Shown here: piece after piece, positions 8,339-15,845 of the stretch
Layout: each line of letters opens with the position of its first letter
Position numbering within the stretch: position 1 is the first letter of the stretch
Assembly: GCF_012726175.1 (NCBI RefSeq)
Contig: NZ_JAASAD010000003.1
Coordinates: 248,001-312,000 of the forward strand
Source: Micromonospora sp. HNM0581
Lineage (GTDB): Bacteria > Actinomycetota > Actinomycetes > Mycobacteriales > Micromonosporaceae
Direction: 5' to 3'
DNA: 64,000 nucleotides
The notes under the pieces: model-generated
The model's input: only the letters and a program-made list of their open reading frames with translations
The model's database searches: none
What the model was told of the DNA's origin: nothing
Made by a program: the position numbers and the translations under genes

Positions 8339-9004
8339 ATGTCGCGACGTCTGGTCAGCCTGACCCTGGACACCCTGGAGGATCTGCCTCGTCCCTGCCG
8401 CCAGTGCGTGTACTGGGAGCTCGATCCGGTTTCCGCGGACCGAGCCTGCGCTGCCGGCGACCCTGGGCTGGAGAAGGAGGCGTGGGTCTCGCAGACTCTG
8501 CTCGAATGGGGTTCCTGCGGCAAGCTGATCTACGTCGACGGCATGCCTGCCGGGTTCGTGATGTATGCTCCGCCGGCCTACGTCCCCCGGTCGATGGCCT
8601 TCCCGACGTCTCCGGTTTCCGCCGACGCGGCACTGTTGATGACCGCGAACGTCGTACCGGCGTTCACCGGTGGTGGCCTCGGTCGGATGCTGGTGCAGGG
8701 GGTCGCGCGGGACCTGACCAAGCGCGGCATCAAGGCGATCGAAGCGTTCGGCGATGCGAAGTTCGGTGACTCCGCCGATCCGAATGGTGCGTGTGTGGCA
8801 CCCGCCGACTTCTTTCTCTCGGTGGGTTTCAAGACGGTCCGACCTCACCCGCGGTATCCGCGGCTACGGCTGGAGCTTCGGACAGCGTTGAGCTGGAAGT
8901 CCGACGTCGAGTACGCGCTGGAGAAGCTGCTCGGCTCGATGAGCCCGGAGTCGCTGCTGCGGCCGGTCAGACCGGCACCCGCGACCCGCTCCACGGCCGG
9001 CTGA
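8339..9004 (+). CDS. GNAT-family N-acetyltransferase
   Basis: 221 residues. The acetyl-CoA-binding region is seen as TANVVPAFTGGGLGRMLVQG, a V-x-x-x-x-GxGxG/A-type motif A, preceded by GFVMYAPPAYVPR. The C-terminal ~35 residues are variable. GNAT enzymes acetylate amines of small molecules or proteins; the substrate is not known. In M. tuberculosis a conserved gene occupies the corresponding place between parB and cwlM, and this protein is probably its counterpart (inference from position). The neighbouring cwlM gene is convergent. Confidence 0.85.
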   Translation: MSRRLVSLTLDTLEDLPRPCRQCVYWELDPVSADRACAAGDPGLEKEAWVSQTLLEWGSCGKLIYVDGMPAGFVMYAPPAYVPRSMAFPTSPVSADAALLMTANVVPAFTGGGLGRMLVQGVARDLTKRGIKAIEAFGDAKFGDSADPNGACVAPADFFLSVGFKTVRPHPRYPRLRLELRTALSWKSDVEYALEKLLGSMSPESLLRPVRPAPATRSTAG

Positions 9005-9104
9005 ATCGCGCCCGGCGCCCTGACCGGCCGTCCCCGAGCGGACACCCGGGTTCACCACTGTGCGTCCGGCCGGGTTGTTCCTCCGCCTGACCGGACGAGG
9101 CTGC

Positions 9105-10271
9105 TCAGTCGACCACGGTACCGGCGGCGACAGCTGCCCGCAGTTCGCTGACGTCGATCGAACCGGTCGGTACGTCGCGTTCGATCGGCAGGTACATCCG
9201 CTGCACCGCGGCAACCATCGCCTCGACGAGGGTGTCCCGGAACCGGGGAGCGATCAGCCGTTCCCGGTCGGACGGCGAGGTGAGGTAGCCGACCTCGACG
9301 CGGACCGCCGGCATCCGGGTGATCCGGAGCAGATCCCACGCCTTCGCGTGGGTGCGGCAGTCCCGCAGTCCGGTGCGCGCCACGATCTCGCGCTGGACCA
9401 GCCCGGCGAGCCGTTCCCCGGTCGCCGAGGTCACGCCGTTGTCGGTGCCGTAGTGGTACGTGGCGACGCCCTCGGCCATCGGGTTGGGGTGGCCATCGGT
9501 GTGCAGCGAAACGAACACGTCGGCGCCGAGTGAGTTGGCCAGATGCGCCCGGTCGAGGTCAGGCAGACAGGTCGCCGGTGCCGGTCCTCGGGTGAGCTGT
9601 ACCCGTACCCCGGCTGCGGCGAGGCGTCCCTCCAGCCGGCTGGCCAGATCGTGCATCAGGTCAGCCTCGGTCCAGCGCAGCGGGCCGTCCGCCACCACCA
9701 CGCCCGGGTCGGTTCCGCCGTGGCCGGGGTCGATCACGACGGTTCGGCCTACGAGTGTCGGTCCGGACTGCCGGATGGCGTCGGACTCGCGCAGCCACTG
9801 CGGCCGTCCGCCGACCACCTTCCGGCCGAGGCGACGCAAAGAGTCCATGGTGTGCGGGCCGCAGGTGCCGTCCGGCACGAGCCCCACCTCGCGTTGGAAC
9901 TGCGCTACCGCCCGGGACGTGCGGATGCCGTAGATGGCGTCGGCCCGACCGGTGTCGTACCCCATCTCCATCAGCCGTTCCTGGAGCGACCGGACATCCT
10001 CGCCGGTGAGTGGCACCGGCACCGCGTGGTAGAGAGTGCGGGCTCCCAGCCGCCAGCGGGCGGCGTCGAGGGCCCGCCAGGTTTCCGCACCGACGCGGCC
10101 GTCGACGCTGAGACCGCGCGACTGCTGGAATGCGCGGACCGCCCGTTCGGTCGCCGGGTCGAACTCGTCGCTGTGCGGACCGGTTGCCTTCGACAGCAGG
10201 TCGAGGCTGGTCAACACCGCTCGGATCTCGGTCACTGCGGGTCCCCGGTCACCGGGACGGATCGGACGCAC
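9105..10271 (-). CDS. cwlM: CwlM-type N-acetylmuramoyl-L-alanine amidase-like protein
   Basis: 388 residues. Two peptidoglycan-binding-1 domains (about 5-70 and 80-145: RPGDRGPAVTEIRAVL and EDVRSLQERLMEMGYDTG) are followed by an Amidase_3 domain from about residue 175. Possible zinc ligands and catalytic residues are present: VIDPGHGGTDPG, WTEADLM, FVSLHTDGHPNP, and VRVEVGYLTS. No signal peptide or membrane segment exists. Family knowledge: mycobacterial CwlM is a cytoplasmic, phosphorylated activator of MurA and not a secreted hydrolase. The start GTG has GAGGGGG about 6 bases upstream; the frame extends further but without homology. It lies downstream of trxB-trxA, as in other actinobacteria. 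Confidence 0.9.
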   Translation of the reverse strand: MRPIRPGDRGPAVTEIRAVLTSLDLLSKATGPHSDEFDPATERAVRAFQQSRGLSVDGRVGAETWRALDAARWRLGARTLYHAVPVPLTGEDVRSLQERLMEMGYDTGRADAIYGIRTSRAVAQFQREVGLVPDGTCGPHTMDSLRRLGRKVVGGRPQWLRESDAIRQSGPTLVGRTVVIDPGHGGTDPGVVVADGPLRWTEADLMHDLASRLEGRLAAAGVRVQLTRGPAPATCLPDLDRAHLANSLGADVFVSLHTDGHPNPMAEGVATYHYGTDNGVTSATGERLAGLVQREIVARTGLRDCRTHAKAWDLLRITRMPAVRVEVGYLTSPSDRERLIAPRFRDTLVEAMVAAVQRMYLPIERDVPTGSIDVSELRAAVAAGTVVD

Positions 10272-10408
10272 GCACGACCCCCTCTGCACGGTCGGTGGCT
10301 GCCGGGCCCCGCCGACGGGTGCCGTTGGCGGGGACCAGGTGCTCACCGGCGTCCGGCGGCCCCGGTTCGAGGTTATGCGCTCGGCGATCCGCTGGGGTGG
10401 CGGGCGGC

Positions 10409-10456
10409 AAAAAAGCACGTCGGCCCCGTACCGGTGGGTCCGGTCACGGGGCCGAC
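10409..10456 (-). terminator. Terminator after trxA
   Basis: On the minus strand an 11-base stem (GTCGGCCCCGT with its complement) is followed after GTGC by six T residues. This is the most classical intrinsic terminator in the window and lies about 20 bases after the trxA stop, separating trxBA from cwlM. Confidence 0.9.
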
Positions 10457-10478
10457 AGCGACGTCGTCGCTGGGAGAG

Positions 10479-10802
10479 TCAGAGCGCCGATTCGATCAGC
10501 TTCACCAGTTCGCCCTTGGGCTTGGCACCGGCGATCGACTGCACCGGCTCGCCGTTCTTGAAGACGGTGAGGGTCGGCACCGACATCACCCGGTACGTCC
10601 GGGCGGTCTCCGGATTCTCGTCGATGTTGAGCTTGACGATGCTCACCTGGTCGCCCATCTCACCGGCGATCTCCTCCAGCAGCGGCGACACCTTACGGCA
10701 CGGTCCGCACCATTCAGCCCAGAAATCCACCAGGACCGGCTTGTCGGACTTCAGCACATCCACCGCGAAGCTCGCGTCGGTGACCGATTTGGTTGCTCCC
10801 AC
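10479..10802 (-). CDS. trxA: Thioredoxin
   Basis: 107 residues, the usual length. The active site is WAEWCGPCRKVSPLLEEI and the cis-proline loop is VMSVPTLTVFKNGEP. It reduces protein disulfides and is itself reduced by TrxB encoded just upstream. The GTG start has GGAGGAGGAGGG close upstream. trxB ends 30 bases before it, so trxB-trxA form one operon that closes with a strong terminator. Confidence 0.97.
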   Translation of the reverse strand: MGATKSVTDASFAVDVLKSDKPVLVDFWAEWCGPCRKVSPLLEEIAGEMGDQVSIVKLNIDENPETARTYRVMSVPTLTVFKNGEPVQSIAGAKPKGELVKLIESAL

Positions 10803-10832
10803 TGTTGACCCTCCTCCTCCGTTGTGTCTGGT

Positions 10833-11783
10833 TCAGCTCCTGGGCAGCGTGGCGATGAAACGTTCCGCGTCCAGGGCGGCCGCGCAGCCGGTCCCGGCCG
10901 CGGTGATCGCCTGCCGGTACGTGTGGTCGACCAGGTCACCGGCGGCGAAGACACCGGGGACGCTGGTCCGGGTGCTGGGGGCCTGCACCTTCACGTACCC
11001 CTCGTCGTCCATCTCCACCTGACCACGGAACAGCTCGCTGCGTGGGTCGTGGCCGATCGCCACGAACACGCCGGTGACGTCGAGCACCTTGGCCTCGCCG
11101 GTGTGGACGTTGCGTACCCGTACGCCGACGACCTTGCCGTCGGCACCGAGTACCTCCTCCACCACGGTGTTCCACTCGACCTTGATCTTTTCGTTGCCCA
11201 GTGCCCGTTCCGCCATGATCTTGCTGGCCCGGAACGAGTCACGGCGGTGCAGGATCGTCACCGAGTCGGCGAAGCGGGTCAGGAAGCTCGCCTCCTCCAT
11301 CGCCGAGTCGCCACCACCGACGACGACGATGTGCTGGTTGCGGAAGAAGAAGCCGTCACAGGTGGCGCACGATGAGACACCGTGACCGAGATACTCCTGC
11401 TCACCGGGCACGCCGAGCGGTCGCCACGCGGAGCCCGTCGCGAGGATCACGGCCCGGGCCCGATACACGGTTTCACCTACCCAGACGGTGCTCACCGCGC
11501 CGGGGTGGCCGGTGTCGGCCAGCTCGACCCGGGTGACGTCGTCGGTCAGGAACTCGGCACCGAACCGCTCGGCCTGCTTACGCATGTTGTCCATCAGCTC
11601 GGGGCCGAGGATGCCGTCGGCGAAACCGGGAAAGTTCTCCACCTCGGTGGTGGTCATCAGCGCACCGCCGGACTGCACACCCTCGATCACCAGCGGCGTG
11701 AGGTTGGCACGCGCCGCGTAGACCGCCGCGGTGTAGCCGGCCGGCCCGGAGCCGATGATGACCAGGTTGCGGACCTCGTCCAC
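10833..11783 (-). CDS. trxB: Thioredoxin-disulfide reductase
   Basis: 316 residues. The FAD-binding motif [18 protein letters not shown] is at the N-terminus, the redox motif [10 protein letters not shown] is at about residues 135-144, the NADPH motif [13 protein letters not shown] follows, and the C-terminal FAD motif [16 protein letters not shown] closes the fold. It reduces TrxA with NADPH. The GTG start is placed where TrxB homology begins, with GGGAGA just upstream; the open frame extends 42 codons further without homology. It lies upstream of trxA and downstream of the sigM/anti-sigma pair, as in mycobacteria and Streptomyces. Confidence 0.96.
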   Translation of the reverse strand: MDEVRNLVIIGSGPAGYTAAVYAARANLTPLVIEGVQSGGALMTTTEVENFPGFADGILGPELMDNMRKQAERFGAEFLTDDVTRVELADTGHPGAVSTVWVGETVYRARAVILATGSAWRPLGVPGEQEYLGHGVSSCATCDGFFFRNQHIVVVGGGDSAMEEASFLTRFADSVTILHRRDSFRASKIMAERALGNEKIKVEWNTVVEEVLGADGKVVGVRVRNVHTGEAKVLDVTGVFVAIGHDPRSELFRGQVEMDDEGYVKVQAPSTRTSVPGVFAAGDLVDHTYRQAITAAGTGCAAALDAERFIATLPRS

Positions 11784-11957
11784 TGCCGTCTCCCAATCGT
11801 GTTGACTGTCGTCACCGGCGCACGGGCCGATGCCGATCCGAGTGCCGACGCGGCGGCAACTGATGTACAGAACGCCATCGTACGAAGCGGGAATTCCCGA
11901 GCCGGTCACGCGGTGGGTCAGGTCACGTGGACGGTCAAATGTCCAAGGACCGCAGGA

Positions 11958-13031
11958 TCACCCTACCCGCGTACGGTAACGGGCGTCCGAGCCGGACCCG
12001 GGCACACCGCACTCCGGGCCGCTCACCCATGCCCAGCTCGTGCCGGAGGCATCGGTGAACTGGACGACCAGCGCCGGTTGCCCCTGGAAGCGGGCGTACT
12101 CGACGATATCGAAGATCAGTGGTCCTGCGCTGTGCTCCGCGCCGATCTCCGCCAGGCAGGCGCTGAGCGCCGCCTGCCCGCCCAGCCGGGTCAGGTCACC
12201 CGGGCCAGCCAGACGCTCCTGGCTCTCCGCTCCGGGTCCCGGGTCAGTACCGCTGGAGAACTCCTTGATGCTCGGTGTCGTCCGGGCCAGCACCTCCGGC
12301 GTGTAGTCGACGTCGCTACGTTGCGGCGGGCCGACGACCTGGTACGGTGCGCCGGACGCTGCGGAGGAATGCTCGGATGCGGAGAGAGTCCCGGGCTGCT
12401 CGGCGGAGTCCTCGGGATACGCGTGCCGGGCCGTGGGACTGACGGCCCGGTCGTCCAGTGCGGTGTCGGTGGCGGCGTCTTCCCCCCGACCCGGCTGCAA
12501 CAGCTGGAGTACGCCCAACCCGACCACGGCGGCGGTGGCGAGGGCAACCGGTCCGGAGAGGCGGGCCCAGCGGCGACGTCGGTGGCCCGGACGCGACGAT
12601 GAAGTCCGATCCTGCCCCGGACGCAACGATCCCGGGGGACGACGCGACCCGCCCGGCTGGGCCGGCACAGGCGCCACCTTGCCGCCGTTCGGTGCCGATC
12701 CGTGTACGTCGCCGGTTTGATGGCGGGTCTGCCCGGTGGCCGCTGCCGCGTGTTCCGTTGCGGGTACGACGACCGGATCCGCAGCGGCGAGGGCAGCACT
12801 GATCCGGTCGGTGATCTCGGACGGAAGCGGCAGCGTCGGCTCACCCCATCCGGCGAGCTCGGCCCGGACGCTGTCGACGGCCGGAGCCAGGAGAGCGTGG
12901 GCCCGGGCCCACGCCGGGTCCTGCGCCACCCGGCGGGCGACCTCGGCGTGCTCGGCAGTGCCGTCCAGCGCGCCGCCGAGGTAGTCGGCGAGCAGGTCAT
13001 CGTCGACCTCGCTGAACTCCCCGGTGCTCAC
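11958..13031 (-). CDS. Membrane-anchored anti-sigma factor-like protein (RsmA-like)
   Basis: 357 residues. The N-terminal ~70 residues are acidic (DDDLLADYLGGALDG) and look like a sigma-binding domain. A Pro/Arg-rich linker leads to one membrane segment at about residues 160-180 (VALATAAVVGLGVLQLL), then a ~175-residue extracellular part with two late cysteines. The HxxxCxxC zinc motif of ZAS anti-sigma factors is absent. The GTG start overlaps the sigM stop as GTGA, a strong sign of coupled synthesis with SigM. Its position matches RsmA (Rv3912) of M. tuberculosis, the SigM anti-sigma factor. Function is inferred from context and topology. Confidence 0.78.
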   Translation of the reverse strand: MSTGEFSEVDDDLLADYLGGALDGTAEHAEVARRVAQDPAWARAHALLAPAVDSVRAELAGWGEPTLPLPSEITDRISAALAAADPVVVPATEHAAAATGQTRHQTGDVHGSAPNGGKVAPVPAQPGGSRRPPGSLRPGQDRTSSSRPGHRRRRWARLSGPVALATAAVVGLGVLQLLQPGRGEDAATDTALDDRAVSPTARHAYPEDSAEQPGTLSASEHSSAASGAPYQVVGPPQRSDVDYTPEVLARTTPSIKEFSSGTDPGPGAESQERLAGPGDLTRLGGQAALSACLAEIGAEHSAGPLIFDIVEYARFQGQPALVVQFTDASGTSWAWVSGPECGVPGSGSDARYRTRVG

Positions 13032-13774
13032 GCTTCCTCCTGATGGTTGGCGGCCGGTCGGGACCGTCCCGACCTCGATCGGACGCCCGATGGTTCCTTC
13101 GGGTTCCCGCGGGTGACCTCCGGCACGTCCGAGGGCGGGTCGGCGGCCTCCGGCCCGTCGCCCGATCGCAGGTGGCCGAGTGTGACCGCGAGCCGGGCAC
13201 GGGCACGGGCGCAGCGACTCTTGACCGTTCCTTCAGCGACTCCGAGGATCCGCGCGACCTCGGCGACCGGGTAGCCCTGCACGTCGACGAGGACGAGAGC
13301 GGCCCGCTGCTCCAGCGGCAACGCGGCAAGGGCGTCCCGGACGACCATCGCGGTGTCGTGGTCGTGTACCGGCGCGGCCGGTTCCACGCCGCCGGTGGCC
13401 GGACCGTCCTCGGGACCGCGCATCCCGTCGGGCAACGGCACAGTCGGGTGGGCCCGCCGTCGACGGATCCGGTCGAGGCAGGCGTTCACCACGATCCGGT
13501 GCAACCAGGTGGTGACCGCCGAGTCGCCTCGGAACCGGCTGGCCGCCCGATGGGCGGACAGCAGCGCGTCCTGCAGGGCGTCGGCGGCTTCCTCACGGTC
13601 GCCGAGGGTACGCAGGGCGACCGCCCAGAGCCGGTCCCGGTGCCGGCGGAACAGTTCGCCGAAGGCGTCCCGGTCACCGGCGACGTGGGAGTGCAGCAGA
13701 TCGAGGTCGCTGACCCCGGCGTCCACCGGAGCGGCACCCGTGTGGTTGCGGCCGGCGTCGCGTACCTCCATCAC
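13028..13774 (-). CDS. sigM: ECF RNA polymerase sigma factor SigM
   Basis: 248 residues. Sigma region 2 is at about residues 27-95 (DAFGELFRRHRDRLWAVALR, then TWLHRIVVNACLDRIRR), and region 4 is at about 145-200 (LPLEQRAALVLVDVQGYPVA, then GVAEGTVKSRCARARARL). The tail of ~45 residues is charged and disordered. GTG is 3 bases before an alternative ATG. The neighbouring anti-sigma gene overlaps by 4 bases. The upstream pseudokinase gene ends 31 bases away, so it may be read into sigM. SigM targets cannot be read from this window. Confidence 0.93.
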   Translation of the reverse strand: MMEVRDAGRNHTGAAPVDAGVSDLDLLHSHVAGDRDAFGELFRRHRDRLWAVALRTLGDREEAADALQDALLSAHRAASRFRGDSAVTTWLHRIVVNACLDRIRRRRAHPTVPLPDGMRGPEDGPATGGVEPAAPVHDHDTAMVVRDALAALPLEQRAALVLVDVQGYPVAEVARILGVAEGTVKSRCARARARLAVTLGHLRSGDGPEAADPPSDVPEVTRGNPKEPSGVRSRSGRSRPAANHQEEA

Positions 13775-13805
13775 CCGCCCCGGTGGCTGCCGCCGTGCCG
13801 ACGTC

Positions 13806-15353
13806 TCATGACCCCTGGACCGTGATCTCCTGGACCCCGACCTTGAAGCCGCCGCCGTTCGGAGGCAGCTCAGTGATCCAGAACAGCAGGTAGCGGTACT
13901 TCTGGTCGGCGTCGAAGCCGTCGAAGGTCATCGTGGAGCCGTCATGCTCCTCGAAGGGCTGCCCGATCTTGTTTTTCAGGTAAGCCGTGAGGACCTGGTC
14001 GTCACCCGAACTGGACGACGGGGCGTCGATCGTGCCGGTGAGCAGTTCCGCGGAGGCACCCCGGCCGGAGAGGTTGACCTGTACCGACTTGACGGTCCGC
14101 TCGGCGCCGAGGTCGATCCAGACGCCCATGCCCCGCTTCAGGTTGCCGAAGTTGCTCCGGTTGTAAGTCTCAGTGGACCAGCCGTCGTCCTGATCGCCGT
14201 CGAAGACCTTCTCGGCGTCGCGCACCTCGGTGCGGTCGCTGCTGTCCGGATCGATGATCCGAGCAGCGCTGATCTCGAGGTTCCGGACAGCGGGCGCTGC
14301 TGGCTCCTCGCTCACCGGTGCGCTGGAGGTCGGCGCCGCGACCGGGTTGGTCTGTGGGTCCCCGTCGTCGCCGCCGAGGGTACTGATCCCGATCAGGAGC
14401 CCGATCAGGGCCACCGCCAGCAACCCGGCGATGCCCAGGGCGACCTTGCGACCGCCGGCCGCGGCCAACGGTGACGGCTCTTCACCGGTCTCACCCGAGA
14501 ACCGTAGCGGGCCGCTGTTGTCGAGATAGTCGTCGTCGGGAACGTCGAGCCGGGCCAACTCTGCCGTCAGCACGTCCGATGGCGGCGGGGCGATCTCGGC
14601 GTCGAGCAGGTCCATGGTCAGGTCGTCCAGGTACGCCGGCACACCGGCCCGGACCTGACGGGGAGCCGCGACGGCCCCGTTGGCGTCGCGGACCGCGTCG
14701 GGGATGGCTGCCCGTCCGTGTCCGGCGGTGGCACCACGCAGCGGTGCCTCGGCGTGTGGCCAGTAGCCGGTCATCGCGAAGTAGAGGATGCCGCCGACGG
14801 CGCGGACGTCGCTCTCCTGGCTGTCGTCACCGTCGGTGCGGGCGTCCGCGAGTACCACCCGGCCGTCATCGCTGATCATCACCGTGCCGGGGTGCACGTT
14901 CCCGTGCACCATGCCGGTGGCGTGCACGGCGGCCAGGGCGCTGGCTACGGAGTTGCCGACGGCGGTCGCGCGGGCGGCGTCCAACACCCCACCCGCCACC
15001 AGGTCCCGCAGGGACTGACCGTCGACCCACTCGCGTACCACGTAGGCTCGCACGGCCTCGTCGATGGCGTCGTACACGCCGACGAGGTTGGGGTGGACGA
15101 CCCGGCTGGCGGCGACCGCGGCCTGAAGCATCTCGGTGGCGGACTCGCCCCCGGGGTAGCGCATGACGACCGCGACGGGGCGGCGCAGCACGACATCGAC
15201 CCCACGCCAGACCAGACGGCCCGCGCTGTCGTTGTTGATGTGCTCTACGAGTTCGTAACGTTCGGCGAGGATCTCACCGGCCGTCGGAGCACCGAAGGTC
15301 ATGATTGGCGGAGTGGTCTCGTCCGCGTCCTGACCCTCGCCGACCTGGGTCAC
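13806..15353 (-). CDS. Membrane pseudokinase with extracellular discoidin-like domain (MurJ partner)
   Basis: 515 residues. A serine/threonine-kinase-like domain fills about residues 30-280, but the key residues are lost. The ATP-anchoring Lys of VAxK is Met (VAVVMRY), HRD is HGN (VHGNVHPGTVMI) and DFG is DAR (VLADARTD). A single membrane helix at about 303-325 (VALGIAGLLAVALIGLLIGI) is followed by an F5/8-type-C-like extracellular domain (about 365-515). In M. tuberculosis the equivalent pseudokinase is the C-terminal part of MviN/MurJ and, once phosphorylated, recruits FhaA. Here it is a separate gene downstream of murJ. GTG was chosen because GGAGG lies 4 bases upstream; an ATG 51 bases earlier is possible. 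Confidence 0.88.
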   Translation of the reverse strand: MTQVGEGQDADETTPPIMTFGAPTAGEILAERYELVEHINNDSAGRLVWRGVDVVLRRPVAVVMRYPGGESATEMLQAAVAASRVVHPNLVGVYDAIDEAVRAYVVREWVDGQSLRDLVAGGVLDAARATAVGNSVASALAAVHATGMVHGNVHPGTVMISDDGRVVLADARTDGDDSQESDVRAVGGILYFAMTGYWPHAEAPLRGATAGHGRAAIPDAVRDANGAVAAPRQVRAGVPAYLDDLTMDLLDAEIAPPPSDVLTAELARLDVPDDDYLDNSGPLRFSGETGEEPSPLAAAGGRKVALGIAGLLAVALIGLLIGISTLGGDDGDPQTNPVAAPTSSAPVSEEPAAPAVRNLEISAARIIDPDSSDRTEVRDAEKVFDGDQDDGWSTETYNRSNFGNLKRGMGVWIDLGAERTVKSVQVNLSGRGASAELLTGTIDAPSSSSGDDQVLTAYLKNKIGQPFEEHDGSTMTFDGFDADQKYRYLLFWITELPPNGGGFKVGVQEITVQGS

Positions 15354-15845
15354 CCGTCCTCCTTCGGTGATCGTGTCGATCGATGGACCCGCGCTGCTGG
15401 GCATCTGCTTCCCGCTCCGCCTTCATCTGGTACCGGCCGACCGGACGCAGCACGGTCCCACGTGCCGGTGCCTGCCGTACCCGTCGAGTGCGACCTTACC
15501 CGGGATGGCCCGGTCCCCGACATGTCATCTTCCCGCCGTCCGGTGACGGCGAGGTCAGCGGAGAGCGGACTCGTCCCGTTACCACCGATGTCGACCACGT
15601 TGCTGGAACATGTACCAGCCAATCTAGAGGCTGATCACGAGCGGCTCCGGCCGGGGCGGGACCGTTCGAATCAGCGGGTTCGGTAGCTCCGGATTCCCCG
15701 TCGATCGTCCGGGCATGCTCGGCCGTACGGTTGGTTATCCACAGGCTGTTCCGTCAACTGAGCGGCGGCGCGCGGAGTTATCCACAGCCGCGTCCCCAGC
15801 CTGGTGATCGGCGGTCACGCTCGGTGCAGGTCGGACCGGCCCGGT
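15354..15845. other. Intergenic region between murJ and the pseudokinase gene
   Basis: 492 bases without a convincing gene, between two minus-strand genes. It carries two perfect DnaA-box-like 9-mers (separate entry). No transmembrane or kinase-like coding remnant joining the two flanking genes was seen. It probably contains a promoter for the pseudokinase-sigM genes. Confidence 0.5.
15735..15786 (+). promoter_or_regulatory. Pair of perfect TTATCCACA DnaA boxes
   Basis: TTATCCACA occurs at 15735-15743 and 15778-15786, in the same orientation and 43 bases apart (about four helical turns), 60-110 bases beyond the murJ stop codon. The match to the consensus is exact; DnaA binding is an inference. 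Confidence 0.65.

Noticed and set aside
6852..8363. 503-codon plus-strand frame over the aminotransferase
   Set aside because: Antisense of a gene with clear PLP motifs.
15650..15690. GGTTCGAATC-like string as a tRNA T-loop
   Set aside because: No acceptor stem, anticodon arm or D-arm could be found around it.
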